Shown piece by piece: positions 6,236-12,726 of a DNA stretch of 12,800 nt. Within the stretch, counting starts at the first letter, position 1, and each line of letters opens with the position of its first letter. This DNA is from Nitrososphaeraceae archaeon (lineage in GTDB: Archaea > Thermoproteota > Nitrososphaeria > Nitrososphaerales > Nitrososphaeraceae): positions 1-12,800 of the forward strand of contig JASHSN010000427.1 in NCBI GenBank assembly GCA_030038695.1. Reading direction: 5' to 3'. The notes under the pieces were generated by a model. The model made no database searches, had not been told where the DNA came from, and saw only the letters and a list, made by a program, of their open reading frames with translations. A program made the translations under genes and the position numbers.

Positions 6236-7024
6236 GTGCTGAGAGTTGCGCTTGCTCAGATGGGCTTACAAAATAACCAAGAAAATGCGACAAGACATGC
6301 GTTGAAGCTACTAAAGAGAAGCGGATCATGTGATTCAGATATAGTATGCTTGCCAGAATTATGGTTTACAAAAATATTGGCAAATTTTGAAACACAATTT
6401 GTCAAAATAATCACTGTTGCAAAAGAATACAATATGACTGTAATTCCAGGCGCTTTTATAGAAAAAAGTAAACAGACCGAAAATAGAACCAGCTCATTCC
6501 AAATCTCCTGTCCTGTAATCACAAATGAAGGAACGATATTAGGTAAACAATTAAAAATTCACCCATTCGGTCTACAACGCAAAGTCATAAGAGCTGGGGA
6601 CAAAGTACAAGTATTTGAATCTAGCAATATTAAGTTTGGAATAGGTATATGTTATGATATCGTTTTTCCAGAGGTATCCAGAGCATTAGTAAAGAAAGGA
6701 GCAGACATACTATTTTTCCCCTCGAAAATAAGGCACGAAGGGATTAAGCCGTGGCATATGTATGTACAGGTAAGAGCGCTTGAAAATAGAGTACCAATTG
6801 CGGCACCAAATGTTTGTGATATCAACAAAGTCTATAAAGGGAAGAGCATCTTTGTTGACTTCAAATACGACAGTAAGACAGATATTGCTATCCCAAAACT
6901 TAGAATTGGATCCTCGGTAAATGAACAAATACTTATAATGGATATTGACTTGAAATATGCTAAAAAGCTACGCAAAAAAAGATTTGAAGATCTTAAATTT
7001 CCAGAGAGAAGTGTTTTGCAATAG
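6236..7024 (+). CDS. Nitrilase-superfamily carbon-nitrogen hydrolase
   Basis: 262 residues from GTG 6236. The frame is open back to TTG 6116, but the canonical nitrilase beginning (V-L-R-V-A-L-A-Q-M) starts here and the upstream codons overlap a TATA box. The Glu-Lys-Cys catalytic triad is intact: E41 in C-L-P-E-L-W, K107 in K-Q-L-K-I-H-P-F and C139 in G-I-G-I-C-Y-D-I-V-F-P-E. The supporting acid is in R-A-L-E-N-R (E183). The length is normal for the family and the end (R-K-K-R-F-E-D-L) is typical. Such cytosolic enzymes hydrolyse amides or nitriles through a Cys thioester to an acid and ammonia. The substrate cannot be read from sequence; a small amide, as in omega-amidase-like branches, is a guess. 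It has no operon partner. Confidence 0.88.
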   Translation: MLRVALAQMGLQNNQENATRHALKLLKRSGSCDSDIVCLPELWFTKILANFETQFVKIITVAKEYNMTVIPGAFIEKSKQTENRTSSFQISCPVITNEGTILGKQLKIHPFGLQRKVIRAGDKVQVFESSNIKFGIGICYDIVFPEVSRALVKKGADILFFPSKIRHEGIKPWHMYVQVRALENRVPIAAPNVCDINKVYKGKSIFVDFKYDSKTDIAIPKLRIGSSVNEQILIMDIDLKYAKKLRKKRFEDLKFPERSVLQ

Positions 7025-7173
7025 AGAGGTTAGCAGGGTCCTGGATACCCGAAAAATCTTTCACATCACCACACCTACAAGTAAGTCGGTGGCAGTGCCG
7101 ATCCTAGACAGGCTGTAAAGTCCCCTGCAACTTTGCGTGCTGCAAGGGCAGCATCTTTACTGATCTCTAACCT

Positions 7174-7908
7174 TCAACTAATCTGCTCTAATGCAGATTT
7201 TTTCTTCTTTTTCGCATTCTCAACCTTTAACTTTTCCAATTCCTCTTCGACTGAGGCCGTCACGCTTACTTGTTCGAGTTCTCTTTCAATCATATCATCG
7301 CGTTTATTTGTATAGTCTGTGAGAACTCCAGAATCGATCATTTCATCTAGCGCTTTTGCTTTAGCTTTCATTTGCTCTGTTTTATCTTCTGCTCGGGTCA
7401 TTGCCATACCTACATCTGCCATTTCCTCAGAGACACCTGTCACACTTTCCTTGATTCGCACTTGTGCCTCAGCTGCAGAATATTGTGCTTTTATGACTTC
7501 TTTCCTTGATCTAAATTCTTCGACTTTTGTAGCTAGCTGTCTTTCTGTCTCTTCTAGCTTGTCCTGTTCCGTTTTCATCTCTGTTATCTGCTTGTCTAGA
7601 GGTCGCAATTGCAACATGTTTGCGTTCTTTCGTTCCAATGCAAGTCTAGATAGGTCCTCCCTATTTTGAGAGATTGCACGCTGCGCTTGTTCCTCTAGAG
7701 TACGAATATTTTCCCAGAGTTTAGTTTTTTGCATTTCAAGCTGTTTCTTAGCGGTGATCACTCCTGCGATATCTCGTCTTAACTTGTTTAGCAATTCGGT
7801 CTGTTTAGTATACGAATAATCGAGTCCTTCTCTAGGATCCTCAAATCTACTGAGAAGAATATTCAACTTCTGCTTTAATAAAGTCGTAATGCGATTAGTA
7901 AGACCCAA
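7174..7908 (-). CDS. pspA: PspA/IM30 (VIPP1) family membrane-remodelling protein
   Basis: 244 residues from TTG 7906-7908. The frame opens at ATG 7935, but TTG gives the family's usual M-G-L-x-x-R beginning. A TATA-like TTTAATAAT at 7938-7946 places the transcript start downstream of the ATG. Family marks in order: T-T-L-L-K-Q-K-L-N-x-L-L (amphipathic membrane-binding helix), E-D-P-R-E-G-L-D-Y-S-Y, K-K-Q-L-E-M-Q-K-T-K-L, N-R-E-D-L-S-R-L-A-L, A-A-E-A-Q-V-R-I-K-E-S and a lysine-rich tail. The whole chain is the long helical hairpin of this ESCRT-III-like family, whose members polymerise on the inner membrane face to stabilise or repair it. It is divergent from the MinD/ParA-type gene with about 290 bp between the starts. 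No PspF-type regulator or PspC is present. Confidence 0.9.
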   Translation of the reverse strand: MGLTNRITTLLKQKLNILLSRFEDPREGLDYSYTKQTELLNKLRRDIAGVITAKKQLEMQKTKLWENIRTLEEQAQRAISQNREDLSRLALERKNANMLQLRPLDKQITEMKTEQDKLEETERQLATKVEEFRSRKEVIKAQYSAAEAQVRIKESVTGVSEEMADVGMAMTRAEDKTEQMKAKAKALDEMIDSGVLTDYTNKRDDMIERELEQVSVTASVEEELEKLKVENAKKKKKSALEQIS

Positions 7909-7937
7909 ACTGACTTCAATGAGTATCATCACCATGC

Positions 7938-7946
7938 ATTATTAAA
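7938..7946 (-). promoter_or_regulatory. TATA-like element of pspA
   Basis: TTTAATAAT on the minus strand is centred about 34 nt before the TTG start at 7908. It lies only a few bases before the upstream ATG at 7935, which is the main reason for preferring the TTG. Confidence 0.35.
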
Positions 7947-8124
7947 CCTAAGCCCTTGATCTAAGAAGCATTGTGGGTTGCATCTGAACTGCTATGAGCA
8001 TACATATGTCTCCGAGATGTGTGGTGGGGTCATGTCAAGGAGTATATCATGATCATTCTTAGATGATAAAAGACACTTTCTTCCGATTTACCAAACCACA
8101 ATTCATCAACCTGTTACTGGACTA

Positions 8125-8145
8125 TACAATGTGTCGTGCATTGTA
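8125..8145. promoter_or_regulatory. Perfect palindrome TACAATG-N7-CATTGTA, candidate operator
   Basis: Two exact 7-base arms are separated by 7 bases. It sits just upstream of the TATA box of the MinD/ParA-type gene and in the spacer shared with pspA. Arm length and spacing fit a dimeric regulator bound over two helical turns. A degenerate copy lies at 9127-9146 directly after the ATPase stop codon. Confidence 0.5.
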
Positions 8146-8157
8146 GCACACATAACC

Positions 8158-8167
8158 CCTATATATG
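8158..8167 (+). promoter_or_regulatory. TATA box of the MinD/ParA-type gene
   Basis: CCTATATATG is centred about 37 nt before TTG 8200 and lies downstream of the GTG at 8131. It therefore favours the TTG, with a leader near 10 nt. Confidence 0.45.
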
Positions 8168-8199
8168 CCAGTAACGGCGTATCCTTAGACTCTGCAAAA

Positions 8200-9120
8200 T
8201 TGACGAAGTGTATTGCTTTTCATTCATATAAAGGTGGCACCGGCAAAACAACCCTTGCTGCCAATTTTGCTGCGTTATTGGCAAAGAAGGGATATCGCGT
8301 TTTTCTTTTGGACATGGATGTTTATGCACCAAGCCTTCAGTCATATTTTCAAGCAGATCCTAAGAAATGGATCAATGATTTTCTATTTGAAAATGCTGAA
8401 CTTAAAGAGGTAGTTCTAAATTTCACTCCATTAATACAAAATCATGGAGTTGGTAGTATTAGTAATACTAACACTAGCAAGACGAAGTCTGGTCAGCTGT
8501 GGGTTGGCTTTTGCGATGCAAAGAAAGATGAAATCTATAAGCTTGAAGGATCCTCACAACTTACAGGTAGAAAAGATACCTCCAAAAAGCATTTGTTTAG
8601 GCGATTTGTACTGTTAAGGGAAATGCTGCTCTCTGAGTATCAAGTAGATTATATTATAATCGATACTAGTTCGGGTATAAGATATTGGTCTATAAATGCT
8701 CTGGTGATTGCAGATGCACTTCTTTTGACACTTAAAATGGCTGATCTCGACATTGTTGGCACTAGAGAGCTTGTTGCGGAAATTTATGGCTCGTTTACAA
8801 AATTTGGAACCAAATCCTTCCTATTATGCAATAGAGTAAGCGGGTACTGTCTTCCAAATAATGTCTTGAACGATATAATGCTTCATTCCCGGGCAACCGC
8901 GACTGGAACGTCCCCACCGGTTCTGATGAATCAGCAAGTGAATGAGACGTATATTGAAAATTTTTTAATAAATGAAACTGGCATGGAGGTAATTTGTACT
9001 ATCCCGTGCTATTGTGATATACAATTCAGCAGAAAAGAATTCCTGACCGTGTTATACCAGCCAGAACATCCTTTTGCAAAACAGTTTGAGCAACTAGTTT
9101 CTGCTATCGAAACTTTATAG
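8200..9120 (+). CDS. MinD/ParA-family deviant Walker A ATPase
   Basis: 306 residues from TTG 8200, where the chain becomes family-like (T-K-C-I-A-F-H-S-Y-K-G-G-T-G-K-T-T); the frame also opens at GTG 8131 (329 residues). Motifs, numbered from the TTG: deviant Walker A K-G-G-T-G-K-T at 11-17 with the signature first lysine; switch I L-D-M-D-V-Y-A-P-S near 37-45; Walker B/switch II Y-I-I-I-D-T-S-S-G near 151-159. A later L-L-C-N-R-V fits the adenine-side strand. Members dimerise with ATP and position DNA, chromosomes or membrane complexes. The insert between switch I and Walker B (about 85-135) is long and polar. No ParB or MinE gene is adjacent. The divergent neighbour is pspA. Which branch it belongs to (ParA, MinD or Mrp-like) needs a phylogeny. 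Confidence 0.85.
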   Translation: MTKCIAFHSYKGGTGKTTLAANFAALLAKKGYRVFLLDMDVYAPSLQSYFQADPKKWINDFLFENAELKEVVLNFTPLIQNHGVGSISNTNTSKTKSGQLWVGFCDAKKDEIYKLEGSSQLTGRKDTSKKHLFRRFVLLREMLLSEYQVDYIIIDTSSGIRYWSINALVIADALLLTLKMADLDIVGTRELVAEIYGSFTKFGTKSFLLCNRVSGYCLPNNVLNDIMLHSRATATGTSPPVLMNQQVNETYIENFLINETGMEVICTIPCYCDIQFSRKEFLTVLYQPEHPFAKQFEQLVSAIETL

Positions 9121-9126
9121 TGTCCA

Positions 9127-9146
9127 TACAATGTCGTGAGACTGTA
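9127..9146. repeat. Degenerate second copy of the palindrome after the ATPase gene
   Basis: TACAATG-N6-GACTGTA begins 6 nt after the stop codon. The left arm and the following TCGTG match 8125-8138 apart from a 2-base gap; the right arm keeps TGTA. The ATPase ORF therefore has this motif near both ends. Confidence 0.35.
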
Positions 9147-9440
9147 GCCTGGAGCATATAAGTATAATACATACGGTATAATACCTTCGGATGTTGTCTC
9201 GCATTCAATTACTCATAGAATGTGAGAGTTCGTAGGCACCTTTATCGCTAACTTAACAGGACCAGTGCCCCGTGGTCTACACCATATAGCCTAAATTAAA
9301 AAAAGCTTTAATTGTAAACTGAATCATTACCCAAGGTATTATTTTATGATGTCTGATATAATCCTCGAACGCCCAATAAATATAATATAAGCGTTTATTC
9401 GCTCATTTATTCGCGTGAAATACTACGGCACAGATAATGG
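9147..9440. other. Spacer after the ATPase gene
   Basis: No gene is seen. It contains an A/T inverted repeat AATTAAA-N6-TTTAATT (9294-9313) that could form a weak hairpin, and a short repeated TTTATTCGC motif at about 9394-9416. Confidence 0.4.
9294..9313. repeat. Inverted repeat, 7-base arms with a 6-base loop
   Basis: AATTAAA and TTTAATT are exact complements flanking AAAAGC. Pure A/T pairing makes a weak stem and it is some 170 bp past the stop codon, so a terminator role is doubtful. Confidence 0.3.
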
Positions 9441-9455
9441 ATATATATTATATTT
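9441..9455 (+). promoter_or_regulatory. TATA region of the decayed deacetylase gene
   Basis: ATATATATTATATTT ends 14 nt before the ATG at 9470, with its core about 25 nt away. The promoter seems intact although the gene is broken. Confidence 0.45.
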
Positions 9456-9469
9456 CAGCATGATCGACC

Positions 9470-10146
9470 ATGAAGATAGCGATAATTACGATACGCGACG
9501 CATGTCATGCCTTTTCAGAGAAAATATTATTAGCAACGAGCTCGAAAAAGCGTAAAATTTCCATTTTTCAATCCATTGCCAGGTACCATTTTTCAATGAA
9601 AAAGAGGGCCTTTCAGTCTTTCCTGATTTTGTTGATCAAATCAAATCGTAGGGATGTGAAATTGTTTTACATGGTCTCTATCACGAGGACAGAAACGGTC
9701 AATTTGATGATTTCTTCGTCATAAAAGAGAAGTTGCAGAAGAGGAGATACTTTCAGGTCTTCAGATCTTTCAAAGAATAAGCATAAAGACTATCTGTTTA
9801 TACCACTAGATTGGAAGCTAAATGATAGATCTATCAAAGTATTAGAGTATTAGAGAAACTAGGATTCACCTTAGCAGAAATGCAAGAGGAATTTTTATTA
9901 GTTTCGCATAAACCATCTAAGAAAATAAAAGTTCCAAAGGTTTTAAATTAGGATTCGAAGCGACATCCGCAAAAGAACATCCCAAATATTGCCAGAGATC
10001 GAAGACGTTTCGAACTATTAGATCATCAGAATACACAAATGATTAGAATTGCTTTGCATCCACGCGATCCGCACGAGGCGTTACAAGAACAAAAAAATAT
10101 GATATCCGAATTAAAAAGAGCAAGGATACAAGATCTCGTTATATAG
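9470..10146 (+). pseudogene. Decayed DUF2334-type polysaccharide deacetylase
   Basis: Successive frames carry an ordered protein: I-R-D-A-C-H-A-F-S-E-K-I (from 9470), then V-P-F-F-N-E-K-E and F-P-D-F-V-D-Q-I-K-S (from 9583), C-E-I-V-L-H-G-L-Y-H-E-D-R-N-G, A-E-E-E-I-L-S-G-L-Q-I-F, W-K-L-N-D-R-S-I, L-E-K-L-G-F-T-L-A-E-M-Q-E-E-F, K-V-P-K-V-L-N, then R-D-R-R-R-F-E and I-R-I-A-L-H-P-R-D-P-H-E. The H-G-x-x-H-E-D-R-N-G and L-H-P-R-D-P motifs are typical of the metal-dependent deacetylase fold in DUF2334. At least four frame changes occur, plus TAG stops at 9649 and 9949. One frameshift is a tandem 8-base duplication at 9840-9855. The family removes acyl groups from surface or wall sugars; this copy cannot be active. 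Confidence 0.75.
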
Positions 10147-10266
10147 GGATCTTATCTCGAAATTCAAAAGCTCCCTACACAGTTACCTGGTTGTATGAGA
10201 GAGTCGAAAAGGTGGTCTAGTTGAGCAAGATTAATCTGGATAGGAAAATATGATAACCTTTCCCCC

Positions 10267-10275
10267 TTATATATA
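10267..10275 (+). promoter_or_regulatory. TATA box of the PsbP-like gene
   Basis: TTATATATA, preceded by a C-run, is centred 28 nt before ATG 10299. This is a textbook leaderless archaeal spacing and selects this ATG over the TTG at 10296. Confidence 0.6.
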
Positions 10276-10298
10276 CAAGGCAGAATACCTTTAGGTTG

Positions 10299-10898
10299 AT
10301 GTCTCGAGTTATTATAGCAATCACATCAGGACTGGCTTTACTATTTATGACAATATCACTGCTATTACCTGGATCTATACCTCAAACTTCGCTAGCACAA
10401 CATCCAACTACAGCAGCAAACATGACCACATCAGCAACAAATACCAATTTCCAGACCTATTCCAATACTGCGTTTGGAATAACAGTGAAATATCCTTCGA
10501 ATTGGCTTAAGCTAGAGCTATCTCGTAGTAACTCCTCTGTTCCAGTTGTCGCGTTCAAATCAACTGCAAAATCGTCTGGAGTCTTATTTCTGACAGGCAA
10601 TGTTAATTACCGAAACGTAACATTAGCTACCATAGTCACCACAAGGGAAAACCAGTTGACACACAATGGAAATAGTCTCCACCTTGTTTCATCGACTCCT
10701 GCAAGCTTTGCAGGTAATCCAGCACACAAAATAGTGTATACAACAATAGTACCGCAAGGTAAATTTGAGGCAATGCAGCTAATTTCAATAGTTGGCAAGA
10801 AAGGCTATTTCATTACATATGTAGTCCCAGAAGCAAATTATACCACTTATCTGCCAACTGTTCAGAAAATAATCGATTCAGCTCAGATAACAAAGTAG
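10299..10898 (+). CDS. Secreted PsbP-like (PsbP/DUF1795-type) protein
   Basis: 199 residues from ATG 10299. Residues 1-34 are a signal peptide (I-I-A-I-T-S-G-L-A-L-L-F ending S-L-A-Q), followed by a Thr/Asn/Ala-rich linker and then the domain. Its opening Y-S-N-T-A-F-G-I-T-V-K-Y-P-S-N-W is the classic PsbP-fold beginning, and the end (Y-L-P-T-V-Q-K-I-I-D-S-A-Q-I) matches the closing helix with I-I-D-S. The length is normal for archaeal members. PsbP-fold proteins are extracytoplasmic; archaea have no photosystem II, so the role here is unknown. It may be a binding or accessory protein on the outer face of the membrane. It is a single gene with no partner. Confidence 0.82.
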   Translation: MSRVIIAITSGLALLFMTISLLLPGSIPQTSLAQHPTTAANMTTSATNTNFQTYSNTAFGITVKYPSNWLKLELSRSNSSVPVVAFKSTAKSSGVLFLTGNVNYRNVTLATIVTTRENQLTHNGNSLHLVSSTPASFAGNPAHKIVYTTIVPQGKFEAMQLISIVGKKGYFITYVVPEANYTTYLPTVQKIIDSAQITK

Positions 10899-11260
10899 TT
10901 GTAAACAATTGAGCTGTAATAGATAGCACTTAGCGGCACAATATCAAAACGGAGTTAAGAATTAAGATATAGTTTTGATCATGATAGATCGGTATCGTAG
11001 GAAGTTATTGGAGGTATCGAGATTCAAAAACACAGGCGAAGCGTGGGATATGGGTGTGACCTATTCATGGATTTTTCCGTGAATATGCCCATATCTGTCA
11101 TATTACAAATGATTTGCCTAAGACTTTTTGGAAATTTTCCGGTAGCTTGAATTTGAGTGCAGGAGCTGGAGTACATAGATCGTATTATTCTATATTGAGG
11201 TAATGTGTTCATTGCCAATAGATTTTTGTTTCTACTAGTGGTACTTACTGTGTAAGGGAC
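10899..11260. other. Spacer with one open but unsupported stretch
   Basis: A plus-strand stretch at about 11061-11203 stays open and reads H-G-F-F-R-E-Y-A-H-I then S-L-N-L-S-A-G-A-G-V-H-R. It has no start codon or promoter and no known family, so it is at most a gene relic. Nothing else was recognised. Confidence 0.4.
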
Positions 11261-11518
11261 TTGACTAAGAGGTCAAACAAAAATGTGATGAGCAAAAGGC
11301 TTGTCACACCGACTACTTCGAAAAATTTGCAATATCAACAGCAAGAGAATATGAAAGAGAACCATAAGAGTGGTATCAAGACAGAATTACAATTTGAAAT
11401 TGAATGTCCCCGATGTTCAGATATAATGGAATTATGTTCTAGCTTCGATAGTCTGTATTATTTCTGTGAGCTGTGTGACTTTTATCTTTACACGCAAACA
11501 AAAGAAATACTGAGATAA
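11261..11518 (+). CDS. Small zinc-ribbon protein
   Basis: 85 residues from TTG 11261, or 76 from the ATG at 11288; the start is not settled and no clear TATA box at leaderless distance is seen. The N-terminal half is basic and polar, rich in K, S, Q and N, and probably disordered. The C-terminal half has two knuckles, C-P-R-C (about residues 49-52) and C-E-L-C (69-72), with an aromatic stretch Y-Y-F before the second and Y-L-Y-T after it. Two C-x-x-C pairs about 16 residues apart are the zinc-ribbon pattern. Small proteins of this kind in archaea are often transcription or translation accessory factors; the role here is unassigned. There is no operon partner. Confidence 0.65.
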   Translation: MTKRSNKNVMSKRLVTPTTSKNLQYQQQENMKENHKSGIKTELQFEIECPRCSDIMELCSSFDSLYYFCELCDFYLYTQTKEILR

Positions 11519-11684
11519 AATGCGCAATCAAGCTGTTGATGGTCGGATCTTATAATCATAAACAGGATCAGTCTCAACTTGTGTTATTTCGTAGTAATCA
11601 TAACGCAAATACGTTCTTAGATTGAAGTATCAAATAGTGTAGCAGTAGTGGTAGAACGAGAGGAGAAAGACTTGAACTAGCAGA
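11519..11684. other. Spacer with an unsupported mini-ORF
   Basis: An ATG at 11539 opens a 28-codon frame to 11625 containing H-K-Q-D-Q-S. Its AAACAGGATCAGTCT stretch recurs at the start of the gene at 12727. Too short to support as a gene. Confidence 0.3.
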
Positions 11685-11804
11685 ATGTATAAAGATGCCA
11701 AACTTATTTTACAAGGCGATACTTGTGATGCAGTAAAGCAATTTCTTAAATGGGGTTTAACGAAGAATTTCATCATAAATCAAGTGTTTTTGACTTGTAG
11801 ATAA
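11685..11804 (+). CDS. Possible 39-residue small protein
   Basis: ATG 11685 to TAA 11804. The product reads M-Y-K-D-A-K-L-I-L-Q-G-D-T-C-D-A-V then K-Q-F-L-K-W-G-L-T, with normal protein composition and two cysteines. Upstream lies GAGGAG, but about 17 nt away, too far for a good Shine-Dalgarno site. It may be the beginning of a truncated gene as easily as a real small protein. No family was recognised. Confidence 0.25.
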   Translation: MYKDAKLILQGDTCDAVKQFLKWGLTKNFIINQVFLTCR

Positions 11805-11858
11805 ACAAGACCGTTCAGTTCATGCGCTGGTTACGCCTTGTCATGGTCTCTATATAAC

Positions 11859-12476
11859 TCATCTTTGTTCTCTACCGTCAATATTTCTTAGGAGCTTACC
11901 GATTCTTATGATATCACGAACATCTTTGTTTCCTTGGTTCCATACTTGTGCCCCAATCATACGAGCAGTAGTTTCCTTGAGTTTGGGTAGCACCCTAACC
12001 GCTACATCTAAAAATTGCTCTTCACTGTACGCCGCCAAACGTAGCCGACTAAAACGTGATTTCATAGAATCGGATAACCCACTTATGTCAGTGCAGGTGG
12101 CAAATACTTTACAATTTTTTATTTCAAGCTGAAAGCTACGACCCATTCGGTCTGCCTTAACGTGTCCATTTTCTAAAAAGTTAATTAGATGGTTTTGGAA
12201 ATTCTTCGACATTTTATCAAGCTCTTCAATGCATATAATATTTGGCGTCTCCTTGTCTAGCATATCTAGGCATTGATTATAGACATCGAAATAAACTCCG
12301 TTTCTTGCTTCTAATATACCAAGTAAGAAGAGAGTCTTTGCGCTAGATGGTTGACCAATTAGCGCGAGATTGAAATTTTCCTCAGAGTCCAAGACACGCC
12401 TTATTATATCCTTGACGCCGTCAAAACCGCAAATATTTTCAAATTCTTTGTGTTTAAACATACGTAAGAAATTCAT
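11859..12476 (-). CDS. Small RuvB-like AAA+ ATPase
   Basis: 205 residues from ATG 12474-12476. AAA+ elements in order: N-terminal I-C-G-F-D-G-V-K-D-I-I (box II-like), Walker A G-Q-P-S-S-A-K-T at 41-48, Walker B I-I-C-I-E-E-L-D-K-M at 80-89, sensor 1 V-F-A-T-C-T-D at 124-130, arginine-finger region M-K-S-R-F-S-R-L at 138-145 and sensor 2-like G-N-K-D-V-R-D-I-I-R at 182-191. Walker A has S where G-x-x-G-x-G-K usually has its second glycine and A for the third. Walker B has E-E for D-E. This P-S-S-A-K-T style is, from memory, usual for the thaumarchaeal RuvB-like group and MCM-like clades. It probably remodels DNA or a protein complex; true RuvB activity is not shown, since no RuvA is here and the C-terminal winged helix is absent. 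Confidence 0.85.
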   Translation of the reverse strand: MNFLRMFKHKEFENICGFDGVKDIIRRVLDSEENFNLALIGQPSSAKTLFLLGILEARNGVYFDVYNQCLDMLDKETPNIICIEELDKMSKNFQNHLINFLENGHVKADRMGRSFQLEIKNCKVFATCTDISGLSDSMKSRFSRLRLAAYSEEQFLDVAVRVLPKLKETTARMIGAQVWNQGNKDVRDIIRIGKLLRNIDGREQR

Positions 12477-12623
12477 TTCAATAACCCTTTCCTATCCAAT
12501 CTATCCATACGTGGGTTTCTGGAGCTGGTTTCAAACTTTCTTTATCCTTTGGGTTTCATTTTGCTTCAAAATCTGTACGGGGTTGCAATTTTCTGAAAGT
12601 CTGGAATCCATCATCCCCCTAGA

Positions 12624-12632
12624 TTATATAAG
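12624..12632 (+). promoter_or_regulatory. TATA box for the right-edge gene
   Basis: TTATATAAG would start transcription at about 12652, giving a leader of roughly 75 nt before ATG 12727, unusually long for this window. Confidence 0.45.
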
Positions 12633-12689
12633 GCAGGATTTAGCTTTACTGTCAGATTTTTGTTCACATTCTAGTCTAAGGCCGTCAAT

Positions 12690-12707
12690 ACTGCCGTATC
12701 AGGCAGT
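12690..12707 (+). promoter_or_regulatory. Hairpin in the leader, ACTGCC-N6-GGCAGT
   Basis: A perfect 6-base inverted repeat with a 6-base loop (GTATCA) lies between the presumed transcript start and the Shine-Dalgarno site. It could be an RNA stem or a protein-binding dyad in the DNA. Confidence 0.4.
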
Positions 12708-12714
12708 TAGATTC

Positions 12715-12720
12715 GAGAGG
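12715..12720 (+). promoter_or_regulatory. Shine-Dalgarno site of the right-edge gene
   Basis: GAGAGG lies 6 nt before ATG 12727, consistent with a leadered messenger. Confidence 0.45.
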
Positions 12721-12726
12721 TCTAAA

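Noticed and set aside
6256..6928. Minus-strand open frames opposite the nitrilase gene
   Set aside because: The nitrilase frame has its full catalytic triad and normal length; the antisense frames match nothing and have no promoter.
7025..7173. Possible extra coding or tRNA-like sequence between the nitrilase and pspA genes
   Set aside because: A minus-strand stretch reads A-A-L-A-A-R-K-V-A-G-D-F but has no start, and no cloverleaf or T-loop consensus could be found.
7319..7669. Plus-strand open frame of 116 codons opposite pspA
   Set aside because: It is the complement of pspA: serine- and cysteine-rich from antisense Glu/Arg/Ala codons, with no promoter or family.
11024..11218. Minus-strand frame of 64 codons in the spacer after the PsbP-like gene
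   Set aside because: No recognisable domain, promoter or start context; the opposite strand is equally open over part of it.
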